Positions 8,009-16,894 are shown, numbered from the stretch's first letter. The stretch: 64,000 nt of DNA from Palleronia pontilimi (GCF_016412875.1 NZ_JAEKPD010000016.1:62001-126000); one strand, 5' to 3'. The notes: generated from the letters alone by a model not told the origin. A program made the numbers and translations.

Positions 8009-9339
8009 AGACCGGACTGCGGCGCTGGCTGAAATCGCTGCCGCCGCCGGGCCTTCTGACGGCGCTTTACGCGATCTTCATCAGCCTGGGCGCGGTGGTT
8101 CTGTGGCTGCCGATCTCGCATCACGGCGGGGTCGGCTTCGACGACGCGCTGTTCACGTCGGTCTCGGCGGTGACGGTGACTGGGCTGATCGTGGTCGATA
8201 CCGGGTCGGCCTTCACGATCTTCGGTCAGGTGGTGCTGGCGCTGCTGATCCAGCTGGGCGGATTGGGGCTGATGGCCTTCGCGGTGCTGCTGCTGTCGGC
8301 GCTGGGCCTTCCCGTCGGGATGCCGTCGCGGATGGTGCTGCGCGAAGAGGTCAACCAGACCTCGATCAGCGGGCTGGGTCCGCTGGTGCGGCTGATCTTC
8401 AGCGTCGCGATCGTGGTCGAGGCGGCGGGCGCCGTCGTGCTGGCCTTCGACCTGGTCCCGCGCGAGGGCTGGGCCATGGGCATATGGCACGCGATCTTCC
8501 ATTCGGTGTCGGCCTTCAACAACGCAGGATTCTCGACCTTTCCCGATTCGCTCATGGGCTACGCGGGAGATGTGTCGGTGAACGTGGCGATCACGCTGAT
8601 GTTCATCATATCGGGGCTGGGGTTCGTCGTGATCTCGGAGCTGCTGCGCAAGCGCGAGTGGTCGCCCCTGTCGCTGCATTCCAAGCTGATGCTCAGCGGC
8701 ACGGCGGTGCTGATCGCGGGCAGCTGGCTGCTGTTCGGCCTGCTGGAATGGACCAACCCCGCCACGCTGGGCGGTTTCGGCTCGGTCCACGAGCGGGTGC
8801 TGGCAAGCTGGTTCCAGGCCGTGACGCCGCGCACCGCCGGGTTCAACACCATCGACACCACCGCCATGCGCGACAGCACCGCGCTGATGACCATCGGGCT
8901 GATGGTGGTGGGCGGCGGCCCTGCGTCGACCGCGGGCGGGATCAAGGTGACGACGGCCATCGTGCTGCTGCTGGGCGTGGTCGCCTTCTTCCGCCGCCGC
9001 CGCCAGCTGACCGCCTTCGGCCGCTCGCTGGGCACCGACGAGGTGCTGAAGGTGCTGGCCCTGGTGACGGTCAGCGCCATCCTGATGTTCGGCGTGCTCT
9101 TCGCCCTGACCATCACCAACGACATCGACTTCCTGCCGCTGGTCTTCGAGGTCGCATCAGCCTTCGGCACCGTGGGCCTGTCCATGGGCGCGACGCTCGA
9201 GCTGGATGGCTGGGGCCGCGCCGTCATCATGGTGCTCATGTTCGCGGGCCGGGTGGGTCCGCTGGCGCTGGGCTTCTTCCTGGCGACGCGCGCGGTGCCG
9301 CGGGTGAAATACCCGGCCGGCGAGATCTACCTGGGCTGA
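8005..9339 (+). CDS. Potassium uptake transporter membrane subunit, KtrB/TrkH type
   Basis: This 444-aa inner-membrane protein is the potassium-conducting partner of the preceding RCK protein. Four pseudo-repeats of membrane-pore-membrane units are visible from their selectivity-filter glycines: SVSAVTVTGL, HSVSAFNNAGFS, AVTPRTAGFNTI and EVASAFGTVGLSMG. The GGGPASTAGGIKVTT stretch in the third repeat is the family's gating-loop region. The length is that of KtrB/TrkG-like proteins. The start is GTG in a GTGA overlap with the regulatory subunit. Sodium coupling is possible but cannot be read from the sequence. Confidence 0.9.
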   Translation: MKTGLRRWLKSLPPPGLLTALYAIFISLGAVVLWLPISHHGGVGFDDALFTSVSAVTVTGLIVVDTGSAFTIFGQVVLALLIQLGGLGLMAFAVLLLSALGLPVGMPSRMVLREEVNQTSISGLGPLVRLIFSVAIVVEAAGAVVLAFDLVPREGWAMGIWHAIFHSVSAFNNAGFSTFPDSLMGYAGDVSVNVAITLMFIISGLGFVVISELLRKREWSPLSLHSKLMLSGTAVLIAGSWLLFGLLEWTNPATLGGFGSVHERVLASWFQAVTPRTAGFNTIDTTAMRDSTALMTIGLMVVGGGPASTAGGIKVTTAIVLLLGVVAFFRRRRQLTAFGRSLGTDEVLKVLALVTVSAILMFGVLFALTITNDIDFLPLVFEVASAFGTVGLSMGATLELDGWGRAVIMVLMFAGRVGPLALGFFLATRAVPRVKYPAGEIYLG

Positions 9340-9378
9340 GCCTTGCCGCGCGGTGCGGCCCGGCCCATATGTCGCCCC

Positions 9379-10176
9379 ATGACCAGCCTTCAGACAGACA
9401 CGGCGGCGCCGCGCACACGGCTTCAGGACTTCCTCGAGCGTCCGCGCACCCGCGATGCCATCATCGCGGTGATCCTGTTCAACGCGGTGCTTTTGGGGCT
9501 CGAGACATCGCCTCGCATCATGGCCGCCGCCGGGCCGCTGATCGTGGCGCTCGACACCGCGTGCCTTGCGATCTTCGTGGCCGAGATCGCGGCCAAGCTG
9601 GTCGCCTATCGGCTGGCCTTCTTCCGGTCCGGCTGGAACGTGTTCGACGCGGCCATCGTCGGCATCGCGCTCTTCCCGGCGGGACAGGGCCTGTCGGTGC
9701 TGCGGGCGCTCAGGATCCTGCGGGTGCTGCGCGTCATCTCGGCCGCGCCGCGCCTGCGCCGGGTGGTCGAGGGCTTCGTGACGGCATTGCCGGGGATGGG
9801 CAGCGTGTTCCTGCTGATGGCGCTGATCTTCTATATCGGCGCGGTCATGGCGACGAAGCTGTTCGGCGCGGCCTTCCCCGAATGGTTCGGCGACCTGGGG
9901 CGCAGCGCCTATTCGCTCTTCCAGATCATGACGCTGGAATCGTGGTCCATGGGCATCGTGCGCCCGGTCATGGACGTCTATCCCTATGCCTGGGCCTTCT
10001 TCGTGCCGTTCATCATGGTCACGACCTTCGCGGTGGTGAACCTGCTGGTGGGCCTGATCGTGAACTCGATGCAGGACGCCCACGCCGAAGAGACGAACGC
10101 CGCCACGGACGTGTTCCGCGACGAGGTGCTCCTACGGCTGCGGGAGATCGAGCGCCGGCTGGAGCGGCGCGACTAG
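9379..10176 (+). CDS. Voltage-gated sodium channel of the BacNav family
   Basis: This is a 265-aa single-domain six-helix channel that should form homotetramers. The voltage-sensor S4 helix carries arginines every third residue at about 109, 112, 115 and 118 ([13 protein letters not shown]). The pore loop contains TLESWSM at 185-191, identical to the sodium selectivity filter known from Arcobacter NavAb and close to NaChBac. A C-terminal S6 ([13 protein letters not shown]) and a charged helical tail ([12 protein letters not shown]) likely make the tetramer coiled coil. The annotated ATG follows the TrkH-like gene by 39 bases. Its stop overlaps the convergent dxs stop. Confidence 0.92.
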   Translation: MTSLQTDTAAPRTRLQDFLERPRTRDAIIAVILFNAVLLGLETSPRIMAAAGPLIVALDTACLAIFVAEIAAKLVAYRLAFFRSGWNVFDAAIVGIALFPAGQGLSVLRALRILRVLRVISAAPRLRRVVEGFVTALPGMGSVFLLMALIFYIGAVMATKLFGAAFPEWFGDLGRSAYSLFQIMTLESWSMGIVRPVMDVYPYAWAFFVPFIMVTTFAVVNLLVGLIVNSMQDAHAEETNAATDVFRDEVLLRLREIERRLERRD

Positions 10177-12095
10177 GCCCGCTTGCCCAGGCTTTCGACG
10201 CCCATCACCGACAGCACCTTGGCCTCGATGTCTTCCGCGTTCAGGCCGGCGACCTCGTACATGTCCCTCGGGCTGGCTTGGTCGATGAAGATGTCGGGCA
10301 GGACCATGGACCGGAAGATCAGCCCCGCGTCGAACACGCCTTCATCCGCCAGAAGCTGCGCCACGTGGCTGCCGAAACCGCCGATGCTGCCTTCCTCGAT
10401 GGTGATCAGCGCATCGTGCTCGGCGGCGAGCCGCAGGATCAGCTCTCGGTCCAGCGGCTTGGCGAAGCGGGCATCCGCGACGGTGGGCGTGATGCCCCGC
10501 GCCGACAGGTTTTCGACCGCCTCTTCGATCTCTTTCAGGCGCGCGCCGAAGTTCAGCAGGGCCACGCCCTTGCCTTCGCGGATCATGCGGCCCTTGCCGA
10601 TTTCCAGCACCTGCCCGCGCTCGGGCATCTCGACGCCGGTGCCCTCGCCGCGCGGAAAGCGAAAGGCGATGGGCCCTTCGTCATGGGCGACGGCGGTGGC
10701 GACCATGTGTTTCAGTTCCGCCTCGTCCGCGGCGGCCATGACGGTGAAGCCGGGCAGGTTGGCAAGATACGCAATGTCGAAGGCGCCCGCATGGGTCGCG
10801 CCGTCGGCCCCCACCAGCCCCGCGCGATCGATGGCGAACCGCACGGGCAGGCGTTGCAGCGCGATGTCGTGCACCACCTGGTCATAGCCACGCTGCAGGA
10901 AGGTCGAATAGATCGCGCAGAAGGGCTTCATGCCGCCCGCCGCCAGCCCGCCCGAGAAGGTGACGCCGTGCTGCTCGGCGATGCCCACGTCGAAGGTGCG
11001 CGACGGGTAGCGCTCGGCGAACAGGTTCAGGCCAGTGCCGTCGGGCATGGCGGCGGTCACGGCGCAGACGCGATCGTCGCGCGCGGCTTCTTCCAGAAGC
11101 GACTTGGCGAACACGCTGGTATAGGACGGCGCGTTGGATTTCGCCTTCTGCTGCGCGCCGGTGATGACGTCGAACTTCCCGACGCCGTGCCCCTTGTCGA
11201 GGGCGTTCTCGGCGGGCGCGTAGCCCTTGCCCTTCTTGGTGACCACGTGGATTAGCACCGGACCATCCGCGCGGGCCCGCACGGTCCGCAGGACCGGCAG
11301 CAGCTGGTCCAGATCGTGTCCGTCGATGGGCCCGAGATAGGAAAACCCGAGCTCTTCGAACAGCGTGCCGCCGACGACCGAATGCTTCAGCAGGTCCCGG
11401 GCGCGACGCGCGCCTTCCTGGAACGGCTGGGGCAGCATCGACACCGCCCCCTTCGCCGCCGCCGCGAATTGCTGGAACGGATCGCCCGCGTAAAGCCGCG
11501 ACAGGTAGGACGACATGGCGCCGACGGGCGGCGCGATGGACATCTCGTTGTCGTTCAGGATCACGAACAGCCGCTTTTTCAGATGACCCGCGTTGTTGAG
11601 CGCCTCGTAGGCCTGGCCCGCACTCATGGCGCCGTCGCCGATCACCGCGATGGCGTCGCCCAGCGCCGGGTCGGGCGCGCCGCCCAGGTCGCGCGCCACC
11701 GAAAAGCCCAGCGCCGCGCTGATCGAGGTCGAGCTATGGGCCGCGCCGAACGGGTCATAGGGCGATTCCGAGCGCTTGGTGAACCCGCTCAGCCCGTCCT
11801 TCTGGCGCAGGGTGCGGATGCGGTCACGGCGGCCGGTCAGTATCTTGTGCGGATAGCACTGGTGCGACACGTCCCAGACAAGCCGGTCGCGCGGGGTGTC
11901 GAAGATCGCGTGGATGGCGACGGTCAGCTCGACCACGCCAAGGCCCGCGCCCAGGTGGCCGCCGGTGTGGCTGACGGCGTCGATCGTCTCGGCCCGAAGC
12001 TCGTCGGCGACACGGCGAAGATCGGCATCGCTCATGGTGCGCAAATCGGCGGGGCTTTGAACGCGGTCGAGCGTGGGCGTGCTGGGCTTGGCCAT
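10173..12095 (-). CDS. dxs: 1-deoxy-D-xylulose-5-phosphate synthase
   Basis: Dxs condenses pyruvate and glyceraldehyde 3-phosphate, using thiamine diphosphate, in the first step of the MEP isoprenoid pathway. The 640-aa product is full length. It shows [37 protein letters not shown], the thiamine-binding motif [20 protein letters not shown] and [16 protein letters not shown]. The transketolase central domain has [18 protein letters not shown], and the C-terminal domain is complete. It is the last gene of the deacetylase-xseB-ispA-dxs run, separated from ispA by about 140 bases, and ends four bases inside the convergent channel gene. Confidence 0.97.
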   Translation of the reverse strand: MAKPSTPTLDRVQSPADLRTMSDADLRRVADELRAETIDAVSHTGGHLGAGLGVVELTVAIHAIFDTPRDRLVWDVSHQCYPHKILTGRRDRIRTLRQKDGLSGFTKRSESPYDPFGAAHSSTSISAALGFSVARDLGGAPDPALGDAIAVIGDGAMSAGQAYEALNNAGHLKKRLFVILNDNEMSIAPPVGAMSSYLSRLYAGDPFQQFAAAAKGAVSMLPQPFQEGARRARDLLKHSVVGGTLFEELGFSYLGPIDGHDLDQLLPVLRTVRARADGPVLIHVVTKKGKGYAPAENALDKGHGVGKFDVITGAQQKAKSNAPSYTSVFAKSLLEEAARDDRVCAVTAAMPDGTGLNLFAERYPSRTFDVGIAEQHGVTFSGGLAAGGMKPFCAIYSTFLQRGYDQVVHDIALQRLPVRFAIDRAGLVGADGATHAGAFDIAYLANLPGFTVMAAADEAELKHMVATAVAHDEGPIAFRFPRGEGTGVEMPERGQVLEIGKGRMIREGKGVALLNFGARLKEIEEAVENLSARGITPTVADARFAKPLDRELILRLAAEHDALITIEEGSIGGFGSHVAQLLADEGVFDAGLIFRSMVLPDIFIDQASPRDMYEVAGLNAEDIEAKVLSVMGVESLGKRA

Positions 12096-12236
12096 GATGT
12101 AACCTTTTCTAGACGCCCCTACCTAGCGCGGCTCGCGGTGCGTGGCAAAGGGACATCACGGGAATGTCGGCTGGATCAAGGGTATCGCGGACCGGGATCT
12201 TTCCGGCCGGATGAAGACCGCCCCGCGGCGTCGGGA

Positions 12237-13097
12237 TCAGCGGTCGCGCGCGATGACGAAGCGGGCGCAATCGCGCAGCGGATCGGCCGCCGGGCCATAG
12301 GGCGACAATGCATCGCAGGCGCTGTCGACCAGTTCGCGGGCCCGCGCGCGCGCCCCGTCCGCCCCCAGGATCGACACGAACGTGGCCTTGCCCGCGCGGG
12401 CATCCTTGCCGACGGCCTTGCCGGTGGTGCCCGCGTCGCCTTCCACGTCGAGCAGGTCGTCGGCGATCTGGAACGCGCGGCCCAGCGCGTCGGCATAGGC
12501 GGTCAGCGGCGCGGGATCGGCGCCGCCCAGGATCGCGCCCGCGCGGCCCGACCAGCGCATGAGCGCGCCGGTCTTGCCCGCCTGCAGCCGGGTGATCGCG
12601 TCCAGGTCCAGCGGCACGGCGGCCGATTCGGCGGCGATGTCCAGCGCCTGCCCCAGCACCATGCCCTGCGCGCCCGCCGCCAGGGCCATCTCCGCGATCA
12701 GGGTCACGCGGGTTGCGGCGTCGGGGTGGCAGTCGTCACCGGCGAGCAGCTGGAAGCACAGGGTCTGCAGCGCGTCGCCCGCCAGGATCGCGGTGGCGTC
12801 GTCCCATTTCACGTGGACGGTCGGCTGGCCCCGGCGCAGGTCGTCGTCGTCCATCGCGGGCAGGTCGTCATGCACCAGGCTGTAGGCGTGCAGCGCCTCG
12901 ATCGCCGCCGCGGCGGTGATGGCGTCCGAAACGCCGTGCAACCGCGCGCCCTCGATCACCAGGAAGCCGCGCAACCGCTTGCCGCCCGACAGCGCGTGGC
13001 GCATGGCGTCGTGCACCGGCTGGGTGCCGGTGACGGCGCGGTCCAGCCGCGCCTGCACGTGGACGGCCGCGTCCTTCAGGCGATCGGGAAAGGTCAC
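12237..13097 (-). CDS. ispA: Polyprenyl (farnesyl/geranyl) diphosphate synthase
   Basis: This is a 286-aa trans-prenyltransferase that makes farnesyl (or geranylgeranyl) diphosphate from the C5 products of the MEP pathway. Both aspartate-rich Mg2+-binding motifs are present: DDLPAMDDDDLRRG (from about residue 77) and FQIADDLLDVEGD. GGKRLRG near residue 40 binds the isopentenyl substrate. The position between xseB and dxs matches the classic ispA arrangement, and the start overlaps the xseB stop (ATGA). Chain length is inferred from context, not from sequence alone. Confidence 0.93.
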   Translation of the reverse strand: MTFPDRLKDAAVHVQARLDRAVTGTQPVHDAMRHALSGGKRLRGFLVIEGARLHGVSDAITAAAAIEALHAYSLVHDDLPAMDDDDLRRGQPTVHVKWDDATAILAGDALQTLCFQLLAGDDCHPDAATRVTLIAEMALAAGAQGMVLGQALDIAAESAAVPLDLDAITRLQAGKTGALMRWSGRAGAILGGADPAPLTAYADALGRAFQIADDLLDVEGDAGTTGKAVGKDARAGKATFVSILGADGARARARELVDSACDALSPYGPAADPLRDCARFVIARDR

Positions 13098-13339
13098 TGC
13101 GTGTCGAGCGGCTCGGTCCCGGTGGGCTGGCCCTCGGCGTCCAGCGTGATCTGGGCGACCTTTTCCTCGGCCTCGGCCAGCTTATCGGCGCAGGCTTTCT
13201 TCAGCGCCGCGCCACGCTGGTAAAGCGCGATGGACTGGTCCAGCGGCACATCGCCCGAATCGAGCTTGGCGACCACCTGTTCCAGCTCGGCCATGGCCTG
13301 CTCGAAGGACAGCTTTTCCACCGGGGTCTCGTCGCTCAT
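13094..13339 (-). CDS. xseB: Exodeoxyribonuclease VII small subunit
   Basis: This is the small subunit of exonuclease VII, which degrades single-stranded DNA in both directions together with XseA (not in this window). The 81-aa product has the compact helical family sequence LSFEQAMAELEQVVAKLDSGDVPLDQSIALYQRGAALKK, shown here in two overlapping pieces: the opening EQAMAELEQVVAKLDSG and the middle DQSIALYQRGAALKKAC. It is translationally coupled on both sides by ATGA overlaps with the deacetylase-like gene and ispA. Confidence 0.95.
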   Translation of the reverse strand: MSDETPVEKLSFEQAMAELEQVVAKLDSGDVPLDQSIALYQRGAALKKACADKLAEAEEKVAQITLDAEGQPTGTEPLDTQ

Positions 13340-14259
13340 GGGTCGCGCTCCATCAGGGTTGTGACATGGGCGGCCACCGACGCACCCAGCGCGTCCAGAT
13401 CATATCCGCCCTCCAAAGTCGAGACGATGCGCCCGCCACAAACCGCGTCCGCCACGTCGGCCAGCCGCCCCGTGAGCCAGGCGAAATCTTCCGTCTGCCA
13501 ATCCAGCTGCGCCAGCGGATCGTCGGTGTGGGCGTCGAACCCGGCCGAGACCAGGATCAGCTCGGGCGCCCAGTCCAGCAGCTTCGGAAACACGCGGTCC
13601 TCGTAAATCGCGCGCATGGCGCTGCCATCGCTGAAGGGCGCCAAGGGCAGGTTGACGATCTGGCCGTGCGCGCCCCGCTCGGACGGCGCACCCGTGCCGG
13701 GATACAGCGGCGACTGGTGCGAGCTGACGAACAGCGCGCGCGCCTCGTCCCACAGCAGATCCTGCGTGCCGTTGCCGTGATGCACGTCGAAATCGACGAC
13801 GGCGACGCGGGACAGGCCGCGCCGCTCCAGCGCGTGGCGCGCGGCGATGGCGACATTGCCGAACAGGCAGAACCCCATGGCAGTGCTGCGTTCCGCGTGG
13901 TGGCCGGGCGGGCGGCAGCCCACGAAGGCCGCGCGCGCGTCGCCGTACAGCACCGCGTCCACCGCGGCGACGCAGCCGCCCACGCCGCGCAGGGCGGCTT
14001 CCACCGAGCCGTGCGTCATGTGGGTGTCGGCATCGAGCTGCACCCAGCCCTCGGCGGGCTCGGCGGCGCGCACCTTCGACAGGTAGGCTTGCGGATGGCA
14101 CAGCAGTACGTCGGAATCGTCGCAGACCGGCGCTTCGCGGCGATCGAGCCCTTCCAGACCGGCCAGCGCGGCGCGGATCGCTTCCAGCCGCGCCACCTGC
14201 TCGGGGTGGCCCGGCGGCGTGACATGCGCCAGGCCCGCGTCGGTGGAATAATAGAGCAA
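13336..14259 (-). CDS. Histone deacetylase family (class II-like) amidohydrolase
   Basis: This is a zinc amidohydrolase of the histone deacetylase/acetoin-utilisation family (about 307 aa). It shows HVTPPGHPEQVARLEA, the catalytic dyad region RPPGHHAERSTAMGFCLFGN and the metal-binding VVDFDVHHGNGTQ, and ends with SAGFDAHTDDPL and EGGYDLDALG. The natural substrate in bacteria is probably an acetylated small amine. I start it at TTG 14259 because AAGGAGG lies five bases upstream. The ATG at 14274 has no spaced ribosome site and lies inside a repeat element. It is first in a coupled operon with xseB, ispA and dxs. Confidence 0.85.
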   Translation of the reverse strand: MLYYSTDAGLAHVTPPGHPEQVARLEAIRAALAGLEGLDRREAPVCDDSDVLLCHPQAYLSKVRAAEPAEGWVQLDADTHMTHGSVEAALRGVGGCVAAVDAVLYGDARAAFVGCRPPGHHAERSTAMGFCLFGNVAIAARHALERRGLSRVAVVDFDVHHGNGTQDLLWDEARALFVSSHQSPLYPGTGAPSERGAHGQIVNLPLAPFSDGSAMRAIYEDRVFPKLLDWAPELILVSAGFDAHTDDPLAQLDWQTEDFAWLTGRLADVADAVCGGRIVSTLEGGYDLDALGASVAAHVTTLMERDP

Positions 14260-14268
14260 ACGCCCCTC

Positions 14269-14321
14269 CTTCATCTTTCCGGAAATACCTCACGGGGGGT
14301 CCGGGGGTGTGAAACCCCCGG
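14269..14321 (-). repeat. Intergenic GGTATTT element with hairpin, downstream of petR
   Basis: On the minus strand an 8-bp hairpin (CCGGGGGT/ACCCCCGG, arms 14301-14308 and 14314-14321) begins seven bases after the petR stop. It is followed by GAGGTATTTCCGGAAAGATG and then AAGGAGG. The final part provides the apparent ribosome-binding site of the deacetylase-like gene. The core is the same as in the copies at 2027, 26370 and 29836, but the hairpin sequence differs. Confidence 0.75.
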
Positions 14322-14327
14322 CCTTCG

Positions 14328-15041
14328 CTAGTCGCTCATCAGAACGTAGCCCGCGCCGCGCACGGTCTGCAAATAGCGCGGCTGTTTCGGGTCGGCCTCG
14401 ATCTTGCGGCGCAGCCGGGTGATCTGCACATCCACGGCCCGGTCCTGCGCGCTTTCGCCGTCGGGACCGGTGCGGCCCAAATCCTCGATCAGCTGCGCGC
14501 GGCTGACCGTGTCGCCGACCTGGCCCGCGAAGATGCGCATCAGCTGCCCCTCGGTCGAGGTCAGGCGAATCATCTCGTCCCCGTGCCAAAGCTCGCCGCG
14601 CGCGATGTCGTAGCGGATCGGGCCCAGTTGCAGCACCTTCGGCCGCGTGTCCTCGGCGGCTTCATGCGGAACGCGGCGCAGGATGGCGTTGATCCTGAGC
14701 AGCAATTCCTTCGGCTCGAAGGGCTTGGCCAGGTAATCGTCCGCCCCCGCTTCCAGACCGTCGATCCGGTCCGACGTGCCGCCCTTGGCGGTGAGCAGCA
14801 GGATCGGCATGTCGCGGGTCTTGCGCAAATCGCGGGTCAGCGCCACGCCGTTCTCGCCCGGCATCATCACGTCGAGCACCATCAGGTCGAAATCCAGACC
14901 CTCGAGCAAGCGGCGCGCATGGGCCGCGTCGCGCGCGCCCGAGACATAAAAGCCGTTGCGCGCCAGGAACTTGCACAAAAGCGTGCGGATCCGCTCGTCG
15001 TCGTCGACGATCAGCAGGTGGGCGTCGGGATCGAGGATCAT
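14328..15041 (-). CDS. petR: OmpR-family response regulator, PetR-like
   Basis: This is a 237-aa DNA-binding response regulator. The receiver domain (residues 7-120) has the acidic pocket VDDDERIR, phospho-acceptor D57 in LMVLDVMMPGENG and K106 in DDYLAKPF. The OmpR-type winged helix follows (about 140-235) with LTSTEGQLMRIFA and the recognition segment RAVDVQITRLRRKIE. The gene follows a MarR-type gene with an ATGA overlap. That pair is the arrangement known as petP-petR in Rhodobacter capsulatus, where PetR is needed for cytochrome bc1 expression. No histidine kinase or petABC lies nearby, so the specific role is inferred from family and synteny. Confidence 0.82.
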   Translation of the reverse strand: MILDPDAHLLIVDDDERIRTLLCKFLARNGFYVSGARDAAHARRLLEGLDFDLMVLDVMMPGENGVALTRDLRKTRDMPILLLTAKGGTSDRIDGLEAGADDYLAKPFEPKELLLRINAILRRVPHEAAEDTRPKVLQLGPIRYDIARGELWHGDEMIRLTSTEGQLMRIFAGQVGDTVSRAQLIEDLGRTGPDGESAQDRAVDVQITRLRRKIEADPKQPRYLQTVRGAGYVLMSD

Positions 15042-15538
15042 TCGGACACCTCCTGCACGGCATCGAATTGGTGTTTCTGCTCGGGATCCATCATCGCCTC
15101 CAGCACGGCGCGAAACCCCGCAACGGCTTGCGGTCCTGCGTCCCGGAAGGCGGCGCGCATCCGTGCGCGCTGCGCCTCGCTCAGCTCGGATTCAAGTGCT
15201 GCGCCCTTGTCGGTCAGAAACAGGTGCCGTTCGCGCTTGTCGCGTCGGCCCACGCGGCTTTCGACCAGCCCGTCCTCGATCAGGGTGCGCAGCACGCGGT
15301 TCAGCGATTGCTTGGTCACGCCCAGGATGGCCAGCAGGTTGTTGACCGTCGTGCCCGGCGTGCGGTTGATGAAATGGACCGCGCGGTGATGGGCGCGGCC
15401 ATAGCCGTGATCGGCCAGGATCCGGTCGGGATCGGCGGTGAACCCGCGATAGGCGAAGAACATCGCCTCGATCCCGCGCCGCAAATGGGCATCGGTCAGG
15501 AATAACAGGCTTTCGCCGCTGCCGCGCGTGTTGTCCAT
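15038..15538 (-). CDS. petP: MarR-family regulator, PetP-like
   Basis: This 166-aa winged-helix regulator has the MarR layout: dimerisation helices at both ends and a central DNA-binding region with VNNLLAILGVTKQSLNRVLRTL (helix-turn-helix in the middle) followed by the wing GRRDKRERHLFLTDKG. It ends four bases into petR, so both proteins are co-translated. PetP-type MarR proteins accompany PetR in Rhodobacterales, with R. capsulatus as the described case. The start at MDNTRGSG is preceded by GGGGAC and a plausible promoter; the longer frame upstream would run into that promoter. Confidence 0.8.
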   Translation of the reverse strand: MDNTRGSGESLLFLTDAHLRRGIEAMFFAYRGFTADPDRILADHGYGRAHHRAVHFINRTPGTTVNNLLAILGVTKQSLNRVLRTLIEDGLVESRVGRRDKRERHLFLTDKGAALESELSEAQRARMRAAFRDAGPQAVAGFRAVLEAMMDPEQKHQFDAVQEVSE

Positions 15539-15564
15539 GGTCGGTCCCCTGCTGTCCCCTTGGC

Positions 15565-15593
15565 ATATTACGTCAGCCTTGTTGACATTCCAA
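15565..15593 (-). promoter_or_regulatory. Candidate sigma-70 promoter for petP-petR
   Basis: On the minus strand TTGGAA (15593-15588) and TAATAT (15570-15565) are separated by exactly 17 bases, and petP starts about 27 bases further on. The match to TTGACA/TATAAT is 4 of 6 in each box, so this is a reasonable prediction, not a certain one. Confidence 0.45.
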
Positions 15594-15633
15594 GTCACGA
15601 CTGTTAGCCGAGACTCGGAAAATACGAAACATT

Positions 15634-15650
15634 ATGTCCGAAACGGACAT
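15634..15650. promoter_or_regulatory. Palindrome ATGTCCG-AAA-CGGACAT in the petP/ilvE intergenic region
   Basis: A perfect 7-bp inverted repeat with a 3-base centre lies 38 bases upstream of ilvE and about 95 bases upstream of petP. Its size and spacing suit a dimeric regulator operator; the neighbouring MarR-type PetP is one candidate binder, but nothing proves this. Confidence 0.4.
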
Positions 15651-15688
15651 TAACACGCAACATCGGCAAATCAGGTGGGAGACACGCG

Positions 15689-16558
15689 ATGACCGGGGGC
15701 TATGACGACCGCGACGGCAAGATCTGGATGGACGGCCAGCTGGTCGAATGGCGCGATGCCAAGGTCCACATCCTGACCCACGCGCTGCATTACGCAAGTT
15801 CGGTCTTCGAGGGCGAGCGTTGCTACAACGGCAAGATCTTCCGCTCGCGCGATCACTCTGAACGGCTGCGGCGTTCGGCAAACCTGATCGACTTCGAAAT
15901 CCCCTATTCGGTGGACGAAATCGAAGCCGCGAAAGAGGCGACGCTGAAGGCCAACAACCTGACCGACGCCTACGTGCGCGCGATCGCGTGGCGCGGCGCG
16001 GGGCCCGACATGGGCGTCGCCTCGGCCCGCAACCCGGTCCGCATGGCGGTGGCGGCCTGGGAATGGGGCAATTACTACGGTGACGCCAAGATGAAGGGCG
16101 CGAAGCTCGACCTCGCCAAGTGGAAGCGCCCGTCTCCCGAGACGATCCCCTGCGAGGCCAAGGCCGCCGGGCTCTACATGATCTGCACCATGTCAAAGCA
16201 CGCGGCCGAGGCGAAGGGCTGCTCGGACGCGATGATGCTGGACTACCGCGGATACGTGGCCGAGGCGACGGGGGCCAACATTTTCTTCGTCAAGGACGGC
16301 GAGGTGCACACCCCCACGCCCGATTGCTTCCTGAACGGGCTGACCCGGCAGACGGTGCTGGGAATGCTGCGCGACAAGGGCGTCCCCGTCCACGAGCGCC
16401 ACATCATGCCCGAAGAGCTGGAAGGGTTCGAGCAGTGCTGGCTGACCGGCACCGCCGCCGAAGTGACCCCTGTGGGCCAGATCGGCGACTACCGCTTCGA
16501 AGTGGGCGCGCTGACCCGCGACGTGGCCGAAAGCTACGAAAAACTGGTGCGCAGCTAG
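15689..16558 (+). CDS. ilvE: Branched-chain amino acid aminotransferase
   Basis: This is a PLP-dependent fold-type IV transaminase that interconverts leucine, isoleucine and valine with their 2-oxo acids. The 289-aa product shows the cofactor lysine at about 158 in IPCEAKAAGLY, the early HALHYASSVFEGERCY segment, and LDYRGYVAEATGANIFFVKDG with FLNGLTRQTVLGML. It ends with the phosphate-site motif TGTAAEVTPV. ATG 15689 follows GGTGGGAGACACGCG, a good ribosome site. The gene is divergent from petP-petR and appears monocistronic. D-amino-acid transaminases share the fold, but these motifs fit IlvE. Confidence 0.93.
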   Translation: MTGGYDDRDGKIWMDGQLVEWRDAKVHILTHALHYASSVFEGERCYNGKIFRSRDHSERLRRSANLIDFEIPYSVDEIEAAKEATLKANNLTDAYVRAIAWRGAGPDMGVASARNPVRMAVAAWEWGNYYGDAKMKGAKLDLAKWKRPSPETIPCEAKAAGLYMICTMSKHAAEAKGCSDAMMLDYRGYVAEATGANIFFVKDGEVHTPTPDCFLNGLTRQTVLGMLRDKGVPVHERHIMPEELEGFEQCWLTGTAAEVTPVGQIGDYRFEVGALTRDVAESYEKLVRS

Positions 16559-16568
16559 CCCGAAGCGC

Positions 16569-16763
16569 CTAGCTGCGGTGGCCGCGCTTGATCTTCAGGA
16601 ACGCGGGAAGCTGCGCGCCGGTGCGCAGCTTCTGCTTGCGGTCCAGCGTGGCGATCAGGCGGCTGATGCCGCCGCGCGCCTCGGACGTGCGGATCTTCAG
16701 GAAACTGCGGACCGCGCGGGGCGATTGCTTGGGGCCAACGTGGTCCAGGATATGACGTGACAC
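16569..16763 (-). CDS. Small basic protein of unknown function (64 aa)
   Basis: I do not recognise this gene. The 64-residue product starts SRHILDHVGPKQSPRAVRSF and ends PAFLKIKRGHRS. It is rich in Lys, Arg and His with few acidic residues, which could suit nucleic-acid or ribosome binding. The GTG start at 16763 has a strong AAAAGGAGT ribosome site eight bases upstream, the best sign that it is real. It lies 131 bases downstream of the moeA fusion on the same strand and converges with ilvE. Confidence 0.6.
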   Translation of the reverse strand: MSRHILDHVGPKQSPRAVRSFLKIRTSEARGGISRLIATLDRKQKLRTGAQLPAFLKIKRGHRS

Positions 16764-16894
16764 GACGAACACTCCTTTTGGCTGGTCTGGGTTCAGGTCA
16801 CTGGTTGTAACACGGATGCGCGCGGATTTCACCTGCCGCGTCCCGTCGTGCCCATGGCGCGCGCTTTTCGGCGCGCGGTGGCGCCCCCTGCCCG

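Noticed and set aside
8103-11255. Long plus-strand open frame (1050 codons) overlapping trkH, the channel gene and dxs
   Set aside because: It runs in another frame of the transporter genes and antisense to dxs. Its Gly/Arg/Ala-rich translation is typical of GC-rich shadow frames.
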